This document shows positions 1-9,652 of a stretch of 24,635 nt of DNA, in pieces. The notes beneath the pieces were generated by a model, which ran no database searches, was not told the origin of the DNA, and saw only the letters and a list, made by a program, of their open reading frames with translations. The stretch's first letter is position 1. Each line of letters starts with the position of its first letter. The DNA comes from a virus. The stretch is taken from positions 1 through 24,635 of IMG/VR virus record IMGVR_UViG_3300044733_004632. One strand, given 5' to 3'. The translations under genes and the position numbers were made by a program.

Positions 1-3000
1 GTATCCGATAATTATGCAAAAAATGATTTTATAATAGAGACTAATGAAATTACAACACAAGAGTCAATTGTTGAATCAGTATCCCAAGGATTTGTAAGTT
101 CTTTTGATATTATTAATTCTGGATCTGATTATAAAGTTAATGATGTTTTAAATTTTGATGATACTAATACTTTTGGAGGTGGATTAATTGCAAGAGTTTC
201 TTCAATAGAAGGAAAGGATATTGTAAAGATAGACACTTCAGTAGAAACTTACGAAAATTCTATTTTTACTTATAAAGGTGAAGGAGAAGTAGAAGTCACT
301 ATTAAACCACATCATAATCTATCAAATAATGATTTTGTTGCAATTTCTGGATTTTCAACCAACCTGTCTAAATTAAATAATTCATACAAGATTGGAGTAT
401 CTTCCTATTATTCAAATGTTCTTAAGGATATTCCATCATCAACATCTGGATTTACAACTGAGATTTACATTACTCAACTTCCAACAACGGTATCCGTGGG
501 AAGTAGTATTAGAATAGGCAGTGAAACACTATCGGTGCTTGAAGTATATAAAAACCTTAATATACTTAAAGTACAAAGAGGATCTACTGGAGTATCTCAT
601 ACAGCAACTACTCAAATAAACTTTATTCCAGATTCATTTATTATTTCACAAAAAATAGATTACTTTGAGTCTAATGTAAATAATAAGGTGTTTTTTAATC
701 CAGTACAATCAGTAGGAATTGGTACTACTCCCGGAATTACAAATAAACTAACATTTGAATTTGGAGACTCTAATATTACCAGAATTGTTCCAACACAGGG
801 AATTTATATTGAGAATCATCCATTTACAAATAATCAGCAAGTAATATTTTCAAGAAATGGTTTAGCAAATATCTCAATTTCAACTTCACCAACAGGAACT
901 CAATTTGATTTGCCTCAAAATGTATATGTAACTGATAAGAATATTAATACTATTGGAATAAAAACTACTCTTAACTCTTCTGAGGTGTTTTTTATTACTA
1001 ATGGTGATAATAATGACAAGTATTCATTCGAAAGTGTATATCCACAAATAATCGGAAGAGTTGAAAGAGTTAAGTCTACCGTTTCAGTATCGACTTCTCA
1101 CGAACTTTCCAGTGGAGATGTTATTAGTTTAAGTATCAAACCAAATCTTTCTGTAGGAATTGGAACTTCAACTTCAGTTTATGTTAAGAGAGATACAATA
1201 ACTGGTAATATTTTAATTAATCCAATTGGATTTAGTTCAACCGGAATTAACACATCAACAAATACTATTTCAATTAATTCACATAACTTAAAAACCGGAG
1301 ATAAAATTCTATATTCATCTAATGTAGTTGCATCTGGATTATCAACTGGACTTTATTATGTTTACCGAGTTAATGATAATACAATAAAACTTTCTGAAAC
1401 ATATCTAGACTCTAAAACCATTCCCCCAACAACAGTAAGTATTGCCGGAACTGGTGGTTCAAGTCAAAGTATTTCATTAATAAATCCCCAAATTGAATCA
1501 ATTAAAAATAATAACCTTGTATTCAATTTATCAGATAATTCTTTAGCGGGATATAAATTTAAACTTTATTATGATCAAAATTATAATAATGAGTTTGTTT
1601 CAACTCCGTCTTCGGGATTATTTACACTATCTGGCATAGGAACTGTTGGAGTCTCCACTAATGCTTCCCTAACAATTAATTATAGTGATGATTTACCCAC
1701 TCAGTTATATTATAATTTAGAAAAATCCGGATATATTAGCACTTCCGACACAGAAGTGAATAATTATTCTGAAATATTATTTACTAATAGTGTATACAAT
1801 TCTAATTATACAATTTCTGGTGTAGGAGCAACAACATTTACTGTTTCTTTATCTAAAAAACCAGAAAAATTAACATATACTCAAAATGAATGTGATAAAT
1901 TAAAATATACTACAACTTCACTATCAGCAAAAGGTCCTATTGATAGAATTAATATCATTTCTGGTGGATCTGGATATAAAAAACTTCCGACATTCATAGG
2001 ATCTAATTCTATCAGTGGAAAAGATGCTTATATTACCGCAAAATCAACATCTATAGGTAATGTAAAGGAAGTAAGAATAATTAATGAAGGATTTGAATAT
2101 TCTTCGGATAAAACTTTACAACCAACTGCATCAATATCTCCACTAGTTACAATTAAAAACTCCAATACAATTGGAATTATCACGGTTACTGATGGTGGAA
2201 GGGGATATACTGATTCTCCATCAGTAATAATTGTAAATTCTGATACTGGCGAAAAAATTGATAGTGGAATATTAGAAGCAAAATTATCAGGAAATTCTAT
2301 CGACTCTGTAAGTATTATACAACAACCGAAAGGTCTTCCCGAAACATCAGTTCAATTATTCACCACTAATAATACTAATGGAATTAGTATTCAACAAGTT
2401 CAATCTTCTTCGAGTGGAATTTTTACTTGCTTCATAACAACACCAACCTTAGGGTTCTCTACCTTTGTTCCTTATCCCTTTAGTGTTGGTGATAAGGTAT
2501 TCGTAGAAGGAATTCAAAAATTTAGCACTGAAGGGACTGGATTCAATTCAGAAGACTATGGATATGAATTTTTTAAAATTAGTAGTATTAATACTGCAGG
2601 AGTCCTTGATTCGGTAACAATTAATATTTCCGGGTTAACTACAAACACAGGAATAGCAAAAACAATTCAGGATTCTGTTGGTAATATTGTAAAAAGTACT
2701 GATTATCCTACATTTAATGTATCTAAAATTCCATCTCAGTTTATTGTTGGAGAAAAACTCATTTCAAACAATATTGAAAGAGATTTGAAAATTTCTTCAA
2801 TTGAAAATTCATTTATTAAAGTATCCGGAACCTATGAGTTGTCTGTTGGAGAAATTATTGTAGGGAAAGACTCCGGAAATATAGCAACAATAGATAAAAT
2901 TGAATCTGGATCTGGTAGATTTAAGGTCGATTATTCAGTTGAAAAAAATATTGGATGGTCGAATGATATTGGTAAATTAGATCAAGATAATCAAGTAATT

Positions 3001-6000
3001 CCTGATAATGACTACTATCAAAATCTTTCTTATACAGTAAAGAGTCCAATTACATATCAAGAATTAAGAACACCAGTTAATAGTTTAGTTCATACAAGTG
3101 GATTGAAAAATTTTGCGGACACGGGAATTACATCAACTGCGAATTCTGGAATTACAACCTCGGAGAATTTTACAACTATACTTTATGATATAATAGAAGA
3201 AAACAGAGTAGATACAATTTATGATTTTGATTTAGTAAAGGATATTGATGTAGTTGGATCTTCTTCAAAATTTTTAAAATTAAAAAATAAAAAATTAACC
3301 GATTACATTGAGTGTAGAAGTAATGTAGTTTTAAAAATAGATAACATAAATCGTCAATTTTCAGATGCCGATGGAAATCCAAGTGAATCTATTAATTTAT
3401 TGGAATTAAATTCTGGGTCATCTTATGATAATATATTAGTCCGGGTTTCCAGTCTCGATAATACACAAATTCAATTAACGGAATTAGTTTTATTGAATGA
3501 TGGAAATAATTCATTTTTAGCGGAAAAGTCAACGCTAGTTAATACTGGAGTAGGACTTACCCATATTTCGGGAGAACCTATCGGAGAATTTTTATTAGTT
3601 GAAGATGATGCAGATGATATCAATTATTTAAGATTTATTCCAAATAATCCATTCGATATTGATTATGATGTTAAACTAATTAATAGTAATTTTAATTCTA
3701 GTTCACCGGGAATTGGAACAACTTCTATTGGATTCATCAATTTAACCGGTTCAAATAGAACTGCGGCATCTGGAATACAAACTTCAATTATATCCGTACA
3801 GGCAAATAAATTTTCTTCACTATATTCCAATATTCAGATTATTGATTCAGTAACAAATCAGATGAACTTTGCCGAAGTTTATTTGAATCATAAAGAATAT
3901 GTAAACTTATTGTCTACGACAATTAATTCAACTGTTGGAATTGGATCAACTGTAATTTTTGTTTCTGATACAACTGGACTTATAGTTGGTGTGAGTTCTA
4001 TAAGTGTGGTTGGAGTTGCAATTACTAACAGACCAATTGTTGCCATTGGATCTACATTTGTTCAAATTGGCACTGCATCTACATCATCAAGCATAATTGG
4101 TGTTGGCACTGTCGTCAATTTTAGTACTATAATCGATGATACTTATATCTCAGAATATTATTTTGATTCGGAATTTTCAAGTAATTATTATTCCGGAAAT
4201 AATATAGGAATATTCACGGCAAGTATTTCTCCTTCCGGAATTTTATCATTAAACTATATTAATAATTCATCAAATTCGGTAGATATTAGATCAAAGATTG
4301 TTGGGTTTGGAACAACATCTGTAGGAACTGGTGCATATAGATTTATATCTCCAGGGCAAATACCAGGAAATGAAAGAAGTGCAGTATATCAATCGACTTA
4401 TTCATCTACAGTTTCTTCTGCGTCAACTATCATATCATTGGATAAATCCAATTTTAATGCAGTTAAATCTTTGGTAGAAGTTAGTGTTGGATCCACAAGT
4501 GCCCTCCATCAAATTATGTTGGTACAGGATGAAACTAATATTTATGTCCAACAGGCACCTTTTCTATCTGTTGGAAGCACAAATGGAATTGGAACTTTTG
4601 GTGGAGAATATTCTGGTAGTAATTTTATACTAAAATTTTATCCAGAACCATCGGTAACTTCGGAAGTAAATATTTTAGCATTTAACCAGTGCTTGTACAC
4701 AGATTTAGATACACAAAATACTCCCCCAATTTTAAGTTATGGAAGTGTAGAAGAATCTATCGATATTAAAGTATATAATGCAATTAATGGTCTGAGAATC
4801 AATAGAAGTGATTTTAACTTAACTTCTAATGGAATTCAAATTTTCGCAAAAACATTTAATCCTACAGATTCAACAATTTTAAATCAATCAACAGGAGTAT
4901 TTAATATACAAAATCACTTCTTTAGTGATTTAGAAGAACTTATCTACACACCAAAATCAACATTTATTGGAGTTGGCGCCAGTGCCGTTGGAATTGGATC
5001 AACTCTGAATTCTGTAGGTGTTGTAACTACAATACTTCCATCTGATGTTTATGTTATCAAATTATCGGATAATACATTTAAATTATCCACAAGAAAGGAT
5101 TATGCTGCACTAGGAATTGGAGTTACATTTACTTCATATGGTAGTGGCAATGCACATCAACTGGAAATGGATAAAAAACTTGAAAAGTCATTAATTACTA
5201 TTGATAATGTAGTTCAATATCCATTAATATTCACTCCAATATCATACACTTTGCTTGGTAATGGTGGACAAATAAGTGCAGGATCGTCAATCTTTGCTTT
5301 GAGTGGAATATCTACAATTATACCAAAAGATATTCTAAAAATTGATAATGAATATATGGGGATAATTAATGTTGGATTGGGGACCACTAATGTTGGACCA
5401 ATTACAAATAGCGGAAATATTAATTTAGTTGAAGTGACTAGAGGATTTGTTGGGTCATCGGCAACAACTCATACAGATTCTACTTCAGTAAGAATTTATA
5501 AAGGATCTTATAATATTGTTGATAGTAATATTTTCTTTGCCGAATCTCCGAGAGGAAATCCACAAATAATTAGAGACTCTAGTAATTTGACTTTTGAAAC
5601 TTCCGATTTCACGGGAAGAGTTTTCTTGAGAAATGATTATACATCAAATCAACTATATGACGATATTTCAAGTCAGTTTACAGGTATTGGTAGAACTTTT
5701 ACATTAACTGTAGGTGGTGCAAACACTGTAGGACTAGGAACTACTGGAGGAAATGGAATTTTGTTTATCAATGGCGTTTTCCAAACTCCAACAACTCTCA
5801 ATAACCCAAAAAATAATTTTAGTATTATTGAAAATACTGTTTCTGGAATATCTAGCGTAGTATTCTCTGGCATTACATCTTCTGGTACTGGCACAATTAT
5901 TACGTCAGAGTTTGATGTAAATCAAAATCAAACCCCTAGGGGAGGAATAATCATTTCGTTGGGTTCTTCTACTGGTCTTGGATATGCACCTCTTGTAGGA

Positions 6001-8061
6001 GCAGCAGTAACTGCCGTAGTTGGTGCTGGAGGCAGTATAGTATCTGTTGGACTGGGAACTACTGATAATCTTGGTTCTGGATATAATGGTATTGTTTCAA
6101 TAGGAGTTTCAGTATATCAAAGTGGTCATATTGGAGATACTGCAATCATAACTGCATCAGTTGGAGCAGGAGGAACACTTTCCTTTACTGTTGGTGCAGG
6201 CGGAACTGGATACACAAATCCTAAAGTATTCGTATCAGAACCATCTTATGAAAATTTAAGCGTAACCGGCGTATCCAGATTAGGAGTTGGAACAACAACA
6301 TCTACTGGAATAGGTCTTTTACTCAACGTTGAAGTTGGTGCAAGTTCTACAACTGGAATAGGATCAACATATTTTGAAGTTTCTAGATTTAGTATTTCTA
6401 GACAAGGTTACTCATTCAGAAGAGGAGATGTATTTAAACCAGTTGGATTAGTGACTGCTAAAGGATTGGCATCTCCATTATCAGAGTTCCAGTTGACAGT
6501 AGTTGATACATTTTCAGATTCCTTTGCCGCTTGGCAGTTTGGGGAGTTTGATTATATAGATTCGATAAAAAATTATCAGGATGGAGTAAGAACAAGATTC
6601 CCATTATTCTATAATAATGAATTATTAAGTTTTGAATCTCTGGAAGGTTCTCAGGTAAATCTTGCAAATGCACTACTAATTGTTATAAATGGAGTAATTC
6701 AGGATCCTGGAGTTGCATATGAATTTGAAGGTGGAACTAGTTTTGTATTTACAACTGCTCCAAGACCTGAGGATAATGTTGCAATTTTCTTCTATAAGGG
6801 TACTGATGGTGATGATGTTGATGTAAATGATACAATTAATGAAACTCTAAAAAGAGGTGATACCGTACAGGTTCTTAAGAATAATTCAATTTCCGGAACA
6901 ATCACACAAGATAAGAGGACAATATTTGATTTATCATTCTCTGATAAGTTTGAGACTAATTTATATTCAAATCAAGGAGTTGATTCCGAAAATAATAAAC
7001 CATTGAGTTGGACTAAACAAAAAGTTGATAGGAAAATTAACGGAGAAGATGTTTACAAAACTAGAGATTCTATTGAGTCTTTAATTTATCCAACTGCTAA
7101 AATTATAAAAGATTTTTCAACGACATCTGATGAAATATTTGTAGACAACGCAGAATTCTTTAATTATGATTTAATAGCACCAGAAAAATTTGATGCTTTA
7201 ATTTTTTCTGGAGTTGCTGATCCAGTATCTGCTGGAGTAACTGCAATAGTTTCTATTGCAGGGACAATTCAATCTCTATCAATTACTAACCCCGGAAGTG
7301 GATACACTGGAGCATCAGTTACTGTTAAGATTGCTGCACCATCAACAGTTGGCATTTTGACTTCATTGCCTATGGGTGGTATTGGTATTGGGTCTACTGC
7401 AACCGCAACTATTGCAGTCTCTGCTACAGGATCTCTAACAACTCCAATTACAATTATAAATCCCGGATTGGGTTACAGTGTTGGGAGACCACCAGAAGTT
7501 ATTGTTCCACTTCCAGATCCAATATATGAAAATATTACAAATATTACGTTAATTAACGTTAACGGATTCTCTGGAATTATTACAGGAATTGCAACCACAT
7601 CTGGTAGTGGAGGAAATCCATTAGCACTTACATTTTATTTAAAAGGACCAGTTGGATTTAGCGGATTGCAAGTTGGATATCCAATTTATATCTTTGATAC
7701 AAGAGTTGGAAACGGAGTAACTTCTATTGATACTTCAGATTTTTCGATAGTTGGAATTGGAACAACTTTTGTAGATAATATTTACTATGTTCATCAGTTC
7801 TCGTCTAGTGATACTGTTGGAATTATTACTTGTAATATACTATCAACTACATCTACTGTTGGATTAGTATCTATCGGAAGTACATCAAATCCTGTTGGTA
7901 AATACTCTTGGGGAAGAATGTCTGGATTTAGTAGATCAAGTTCTCCAATTTCAATAGGAGTAACCGGAAATACTGTGGATGTTGGATTAACAACCTTTGC
8001 AACTATTCAACGAAGAGGAATTGGAATTAGACAAACTGGAGCACTTCCAAAACTTTTATAA
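1..8061 (+). CDS. Giant repeat-built virion protein in the gp7 (baseplate wedge) position, 5' end missing
   Basis: The reading frame is open from base 1, so the gene begins upstream of the window. At least 2686 residues are present, and the GTG at 496 is an internal valine codon. It lies directly before gene 8, where T4 has the 1032-residue baseplate wedge protein gp7, but I see no clear gp7 similarity, so this is a positional inference. The protein is rich in Gly, Ser, Thr, Ile and Asn, with no signal peptide or membrane segment seen. It is built from recurring beta-type modules: H-x-L-x-x-G-D units near residues 103, 272, 366 and 428, with a diverged one near 1637; GxGY units near 659, 735, 2070, 2435 and 2490; [IV]-[ND]-[NG]-V-x-Q units near 1735, 1922 and 2230; and IGxE...RG...H units near 170-205 and 1780-1830. 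The motifs SYTVKSPITYQEL with GLKNFADTGI (about 1015-1045) and a TIQRRGIGIRQTGA end resemble marine T4-like phage structural proteins as I recall them. Role: baseplate or baseplate-attached fibre component. Confidence 0.85.
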   Translation, partial: VSDNYAKNDFIIETNEITTQESIVESVSQGFVSSFDIINSGSDYKVNDVLNFDDTNTFGGGLIARVSSIEGKDIVKIDTSVETYENSIFTYKGEGEVEVTIKPHHNLSNNDFVAISGFSTNLSKLNNSYKIGVSSYYSNVLKDIPSSTSGFTTEIYITQLPTTVSVGSSIRIGSETLSVLEVYKNLNILKVQRGSTGVSHTATTQINFIPDSFIISQKIDYFESNVNNKVFFNPVQSVGIGTTPGITNKLTFEFGDSNITRIVPTQGIYIENHPFTNNQQVIFSRNGLANISISTSPTGTQFDLPQNVYVTDKNINTIGIKTTLNSSEVFFITNGDNNDKYSFESVYPQIIGRVERVKSTVSVSTSHELSSGDVISLSIKPNLSVGIGTSTSVYVKRDTITGNILINPIGFSSTGINTSTNTISINSHNLKTGDKILYSSNVVASGLSTGLYYVYRVNDNTIKLSETYLDSKTIPPTTVSIAGTGGSSQSISLINPQIESIKNNNLVFNLSDNSLAGYKFKLYYDQNYNNEFVSTPSSGLFTLSGIGTVGVSTNASLTINYSDDLPTQLYYNLEKSGYISTSDTEVNNYSEILFTNSVYNSNYTISGVGATTFTVSLSKKPEKLTYTQNECDKLKYTTTSLSAKGPIDRINIISGGSGYKKLPTFIGSNSISGKDAYITAKSTSIGNVKEVRIINEGFEYSSDKTLQPTASISPLVTIKNSNTIGIITVTDGGRGYTDSPSVIIVNSDTGEKIDSGILEAKLSGNSIDSVSIIQQPKGLPETSVQLFTTNNTNGISIQQVQSSSSGIFTCFITTPTLGFSTFVPYPFSVGDKVFVEGIQKFSTEGTGFNSEDYGYEFFKISSINTAGVLDSVTINISGLTTNTGIAKTIQDSVGNIVKSTDYPTFNVSKIPSQFIVGEKLISNNIERDLKISSIENSFIKVSGTYELSVGEIIVGKDSGNIATIDKIESGSGRFKVDYSVEKNIGWSNDIGKLDQDNQVIPDNDYYQNLSYTVKSPITYQELRTPVNSLVHTSGLKNFADTGITSTANSGITTSENFTTILYDIIEENRVDTIYDFDLVKDIDVVGSSSKFLKLKNKKLTDYIECRSNVVLKIDNINRQFSDADGNPSESINLLELNSGSSYDNILVRVSSLDNTQIQLTELVLLNDGNNSFLAEKSTLVNTGVGLTHISGEPIGEFLLVEDDADDINYLRFIPNNPFDIDYDVKLINSNFNSSSPGIGTTSIGFINLTGSNRTAASGIQTSIISVQANKFSSLYSNIQIIDSVTNQMNFAEVYLNHKEYVNLLSTTINSTVGIGSTVIFVSDTTGLIVGVSSISVVGVAITNRPIVAIGSTFVQIGTASTSSSIIGVGTVVNFSTIIDDTYISEYYFDSEFSSNYYSGNNIGIFTASISPSGILSLNYINNSSNSVDIRSKIVGFGTTSVGTGAYRFISPGQIPGNERSAVYQSTYSSTVSSASTIISLDKSNFNAVKSLVEVSVGSTSALHQIMLVQDETNIYVQQAPFLSVGSTNGIGTFGGEYSGSNFILKFYPEPSVTSEVNILAFNQCLYTDLDTQNTPPILSYGSVEESIDIKVYNAINGLRINRSDFNLTSNGIQIFAKTFNPTDSTILNQSTGVFNIQNHFFSDLEELIYTPKSTFIGVGASAVGIGSTLNSVGVVTTILPSDVYVIKLSDNTFKLSTRKDYAALGIGVTFTSYGSGNAHQLEMDKKLEKSLITIDNVVQYPLIFTPISYTLLGNGGQISAGSSIFALSGISTIIPKDILKIDNEYMGIINVGLGTTNVGPITNSGNINLVEVTRGFVGSSATTHTDSTSVRIYKGSYNIVDSNIFFAESPRGNPQIIRDSSNLTFETSDFTGRVFLRNDYTSNQLYDDISSQFTGIGRTFTLTVGGANTVGLGTTGGNGILFINGVFQTPTTLNNPKNNFSIIENTVSGISSVVFSGITSSGTGTIITSEFDVNQNQTPRGGIIISLGSSTGLGYAPLVGAAVTAVVGAGGSIVSVGLGTTDNLGSGYNGIVSIGVSVYQSGHIGDTAIITASVGAGGTLSFTVGAGGTGYTNPKVFVSEPSYENLSVTGVSRLGVGTTTSTGIGLLLNVEVGASSTTGIGSTYFEVSRFSISRQGYSFRRGDVFKPVGLVTAKGLASPLSEFQLTVVDTFSDSFAAWQFGEFDYIDSIKNYQDGVRTRFPLFYNNELLSFESLEGSQVNLANALLIVINGVIQDPGVAYEFEGGTSFVFTTAPRPEDNVAIFFYKGTDGDDVDVNDTINETLKRGDTVQVLKNNSISGTITQDKRTIFDLSFSDKFETNLYSNQGVDSENNKPLSWTKQKVDRKINGEDVYKTRDSIESLIYPTAKIIKDFSTTSDEIFVDNAEFFNYDLIAPEKFDALIFSGVADPVSAGVTAIVSIAGTIQSLSITNPGSGYTGASVTVKIAAPSTVGILTSLPMGGIGIGSTATATIAVSATGSLTTPITIINPGLGYSVGRPPEVIVPLPDPIYENITNITLINVNGFSGIITGIATTSGSGGNPLALTFYLKGPVGFSGLQVGYPIYIFDTRVGNGVTSIDTSDFSIVGIGTTFVDNIYYVHQFSSSDTVGIITCNILSTTSTVGLVSIGSTSNPVGKYSWGRMSGFSRSSSPISIGVTGNTVDVGLTTFATIQRRGIGIRQTGALPKLL

Positions 8062-8064
8062 ATA
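8057..8064 (+). promoter_or_regulatory. T4-type late promoter ahead of gene 8
   Basis: This is an exact TATAAATA, the consensus core of T4 late promoters recognised by the phage sigma factor gp55. It overlaps the TAA stop of the giant gene, ends 20 bases before the gp8 ATG, and is followed by an A-rich leader. Promoter activity is inferred from the match and its position. Confidence 0.7.
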
Positions 8065-8083
8065 CTTAAAAAAAAATATTAAT

Positions 8084-9646
8084 ATGGCGGCAATAGTAAC
8101 TGATCAATTTAGAATATTAAATGCAAGCAATTTTATAGATTCTGTAACTGGCGGCAACGATTCTTACTATGTTTTCTTGGGTTTAGATAATCCGGCACAA
8201 ATTGGATTCGGAAGAACTACTAATTGGAATACTAATATCCCAAGTCCAACAGATAATTTAGAATATTTAAGTCATTACAGAGACACATCTTTATTTGGTA
8301 AAAAAATTACATCTAGTAATATTAGAAGACTTATAAGAAAAGTTACTTGGACTTCTAATACATCCTATGAGATGTATAGGCACGATTATAGTATTCAGAA
8401 TCCAACACCAAATTCAAACTCAAGTAGATTATACGATTCAAATTATTATGTAATTAATAGTGATTTTAGAGTTTATATTTGTATAGATAATGGTTCTTCT
8501 GGAACTAATTTGAAGGGTGGTAAATCACAAGATGAACCCACATTTACAGATTTAGAACCTTCAGCGGCAGGAACAAGTGGGGATGGATATATTTGGAAAT
8601 ACCTATTTTCAGTTTCCCCCAGTGATATTATAAAGTTTGATTCGACAGAATATGTTGTTGTTCCTAACGATTGGGCAACTTCAACAGATTCTCAAATTAT
8701 AAGTGTAAGAGAAAATGGAGATTCTGGGCCTACAAATCCAAATCAAATTAAAAAAGTATATATTGAAAATGAGGGGACTGATATTTATAAATCCGGTCCT
8801 GTTGATATTATAGGTGATGGATTTGGAGGTAGAGTATATATCACTGCAGTTAGTGGAAAAATTACCGAAACTCAAGTGGTTGCGGGTGGTTATGGGTACA
8901 CTTGGGGAATCGTTGACTTGGGACCTCTTCGTGGGTCAAATATACCATCTGGATCCGCCGCTAAACTAATACCAATCATTCCACCGTCAAAAGGACACGG
9001 TTATGACATTTACACAGAATTAGGAACAGATAAAGTATTGGTATATGCCAGATTTGATGACTCAACAAAAGATTTTCCAACAGATACCAAATTTTCTCAA
9101 GTTGGAATTATAAAGAATCCAACTACTTTTTCTTCAGATACTGTTATTTTTACAGAAAATCAATATTCATCTTTAGGAGCAATTAAATTAGATCCTGAGT
9201 TTGATGACAATCCTGGTATCGGAGAAGAAATTACCCAAACTGTGACTAATGGAACTGCAAGAGGTTATATTGCATCATATGATAGTGAAACTAAAGTCTT
9301 AAAATATTTTCAAGATAGATCTTTATATTTTGGAAATAGTTTAGATCAAACTGATCGTACAGATCACTCTAGAGTTTATAATTTCGAATCTACTGGAGGA
9401 TCAATTATTTCAACTGGATCATTTCCATTTACAGTATCTATTGCTAGTACTTTCGGGACTCCCACCCCAACAAATAAAGTTACAGTTGGAGGTAAAGTTA
9501 TAGATTTAGGAGTAACTTTTACAGCAGGTCTTGCAAATCCTGAGATAAATAAAAAGACAGGAGATATAATTTATATTGATAACAGACCCCTGGTAACAAG
9601 AGACATTAGACAAAAAGAAGACATTAAAATTATCCTGGAATTCTAA
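8084..9646 (+). CDS. gp8: Baseplate wedge protein gp8
   Basis: This 520-residue protein resembles T4 gp8, a subunit of the baseplate wedge that joins gp7 and gp10 to form the wedge assembly intermediate. The N-terminus (LNASNFIDSV, then YYVFLG and a WxSNTSYEMYRHD region near residues 90-105), the GDGYIWKYLFSVSPSDIIKF segment (about 170-190), KGHGYDIYTELGTDKV (about 300-316) and the C-terminal TGDIIYIDNRPLVTRDIRQ are typical of gp8 from marine T4-like phages. It is longer than T4 gp8 (334 residues). One GxGY unit (about 268-275) and a GEEITQTVTNGTARG unit (about 382-397) match modules seen in its neighbours. The frame is open back to 7997, but I chose the ATG at 8084: it gives the expected MAAIVTDQFRILNAS start and follows a late promoter, whereas an earlier start would lie inside the upstream gene. 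The next gene begins 6 bases after the stop. Confidence 0.92.
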   Translation: MAAIVTDQFRILNASNFIDSVTGGNDSYYVFLGLDNPAQIGFGRTTNWNTNIPSPTDNLEYLSHYRDTSLFGKKITSSNIRRLIRKVTWTSNTSYEMYRHDYSIQNPTPNSNSSRLYDSNYYVINSDFRVYICIDNGSSGTNLKGGKSQDEPTFTDLEPSAAGTSGDGYIWKYLFSVSPSDIIKFDSTEYVVVPNDWATSTDSQIISVRENGDSGPTNPNQIKKVYIENEGTDIYKSGPVDIIGDGFGGRVYITAVSGKITETQVVAGGYGYTWGIVDLGPLRGSNIPSGSAAKLIPIIPPSKGHGYDIYTELGTDKVLVYARFDDSTKDFPTDTKFSQVGIIKNPTTFSSDTVIFTENQYSSLGAIKLDPEFDDNPGIGEEITQTVTNGTARGYIASYDSETKVLKYFQDRSLYFGNSLDQTDRTDHSRVYNFESTGGSIISTGSFPFTVSIASTFGTPTPTNKVTVGGKVIDLGVTFTAGLANPEINKKTGDIIYIDNRPLVTRDIRQKEDIKIILEF

Positions 9647-9652
9647 AAAAAA

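Noticed and set aside
496-498. GTG as the start of the first large gene
   Set aside because: The frame is open without a stop from base 1 and the upstream residues have the same composition and modules, so GTG is an internal valine codon and the gene is 5'-truncated by the window.
7546-7559. 14-base perfect palindrome ACGTTAATTAACGT
   Set aside because: It lies inside codons of the giant gene; one or more such palindromes are expected by chance in AT-rich DNA of this length, and there is no promoter or gene boundary nearby.
1-8061. CRISPR-like or tandem DNA repeat because GGAATTGGA-type words recur
   Set aside because: Spacing is irregular, the words are in coding frame, and the repetition is at the protein level (GIG[TS] and related modules).
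7997-8083. An earlier gp8 start at 7997
   Set aside because: It would lie inside the giant gene, adds 29 residues not typical of gp8, and would put the late promoter inside the coding region. The ATG at 8084 gives the family N-terminus.
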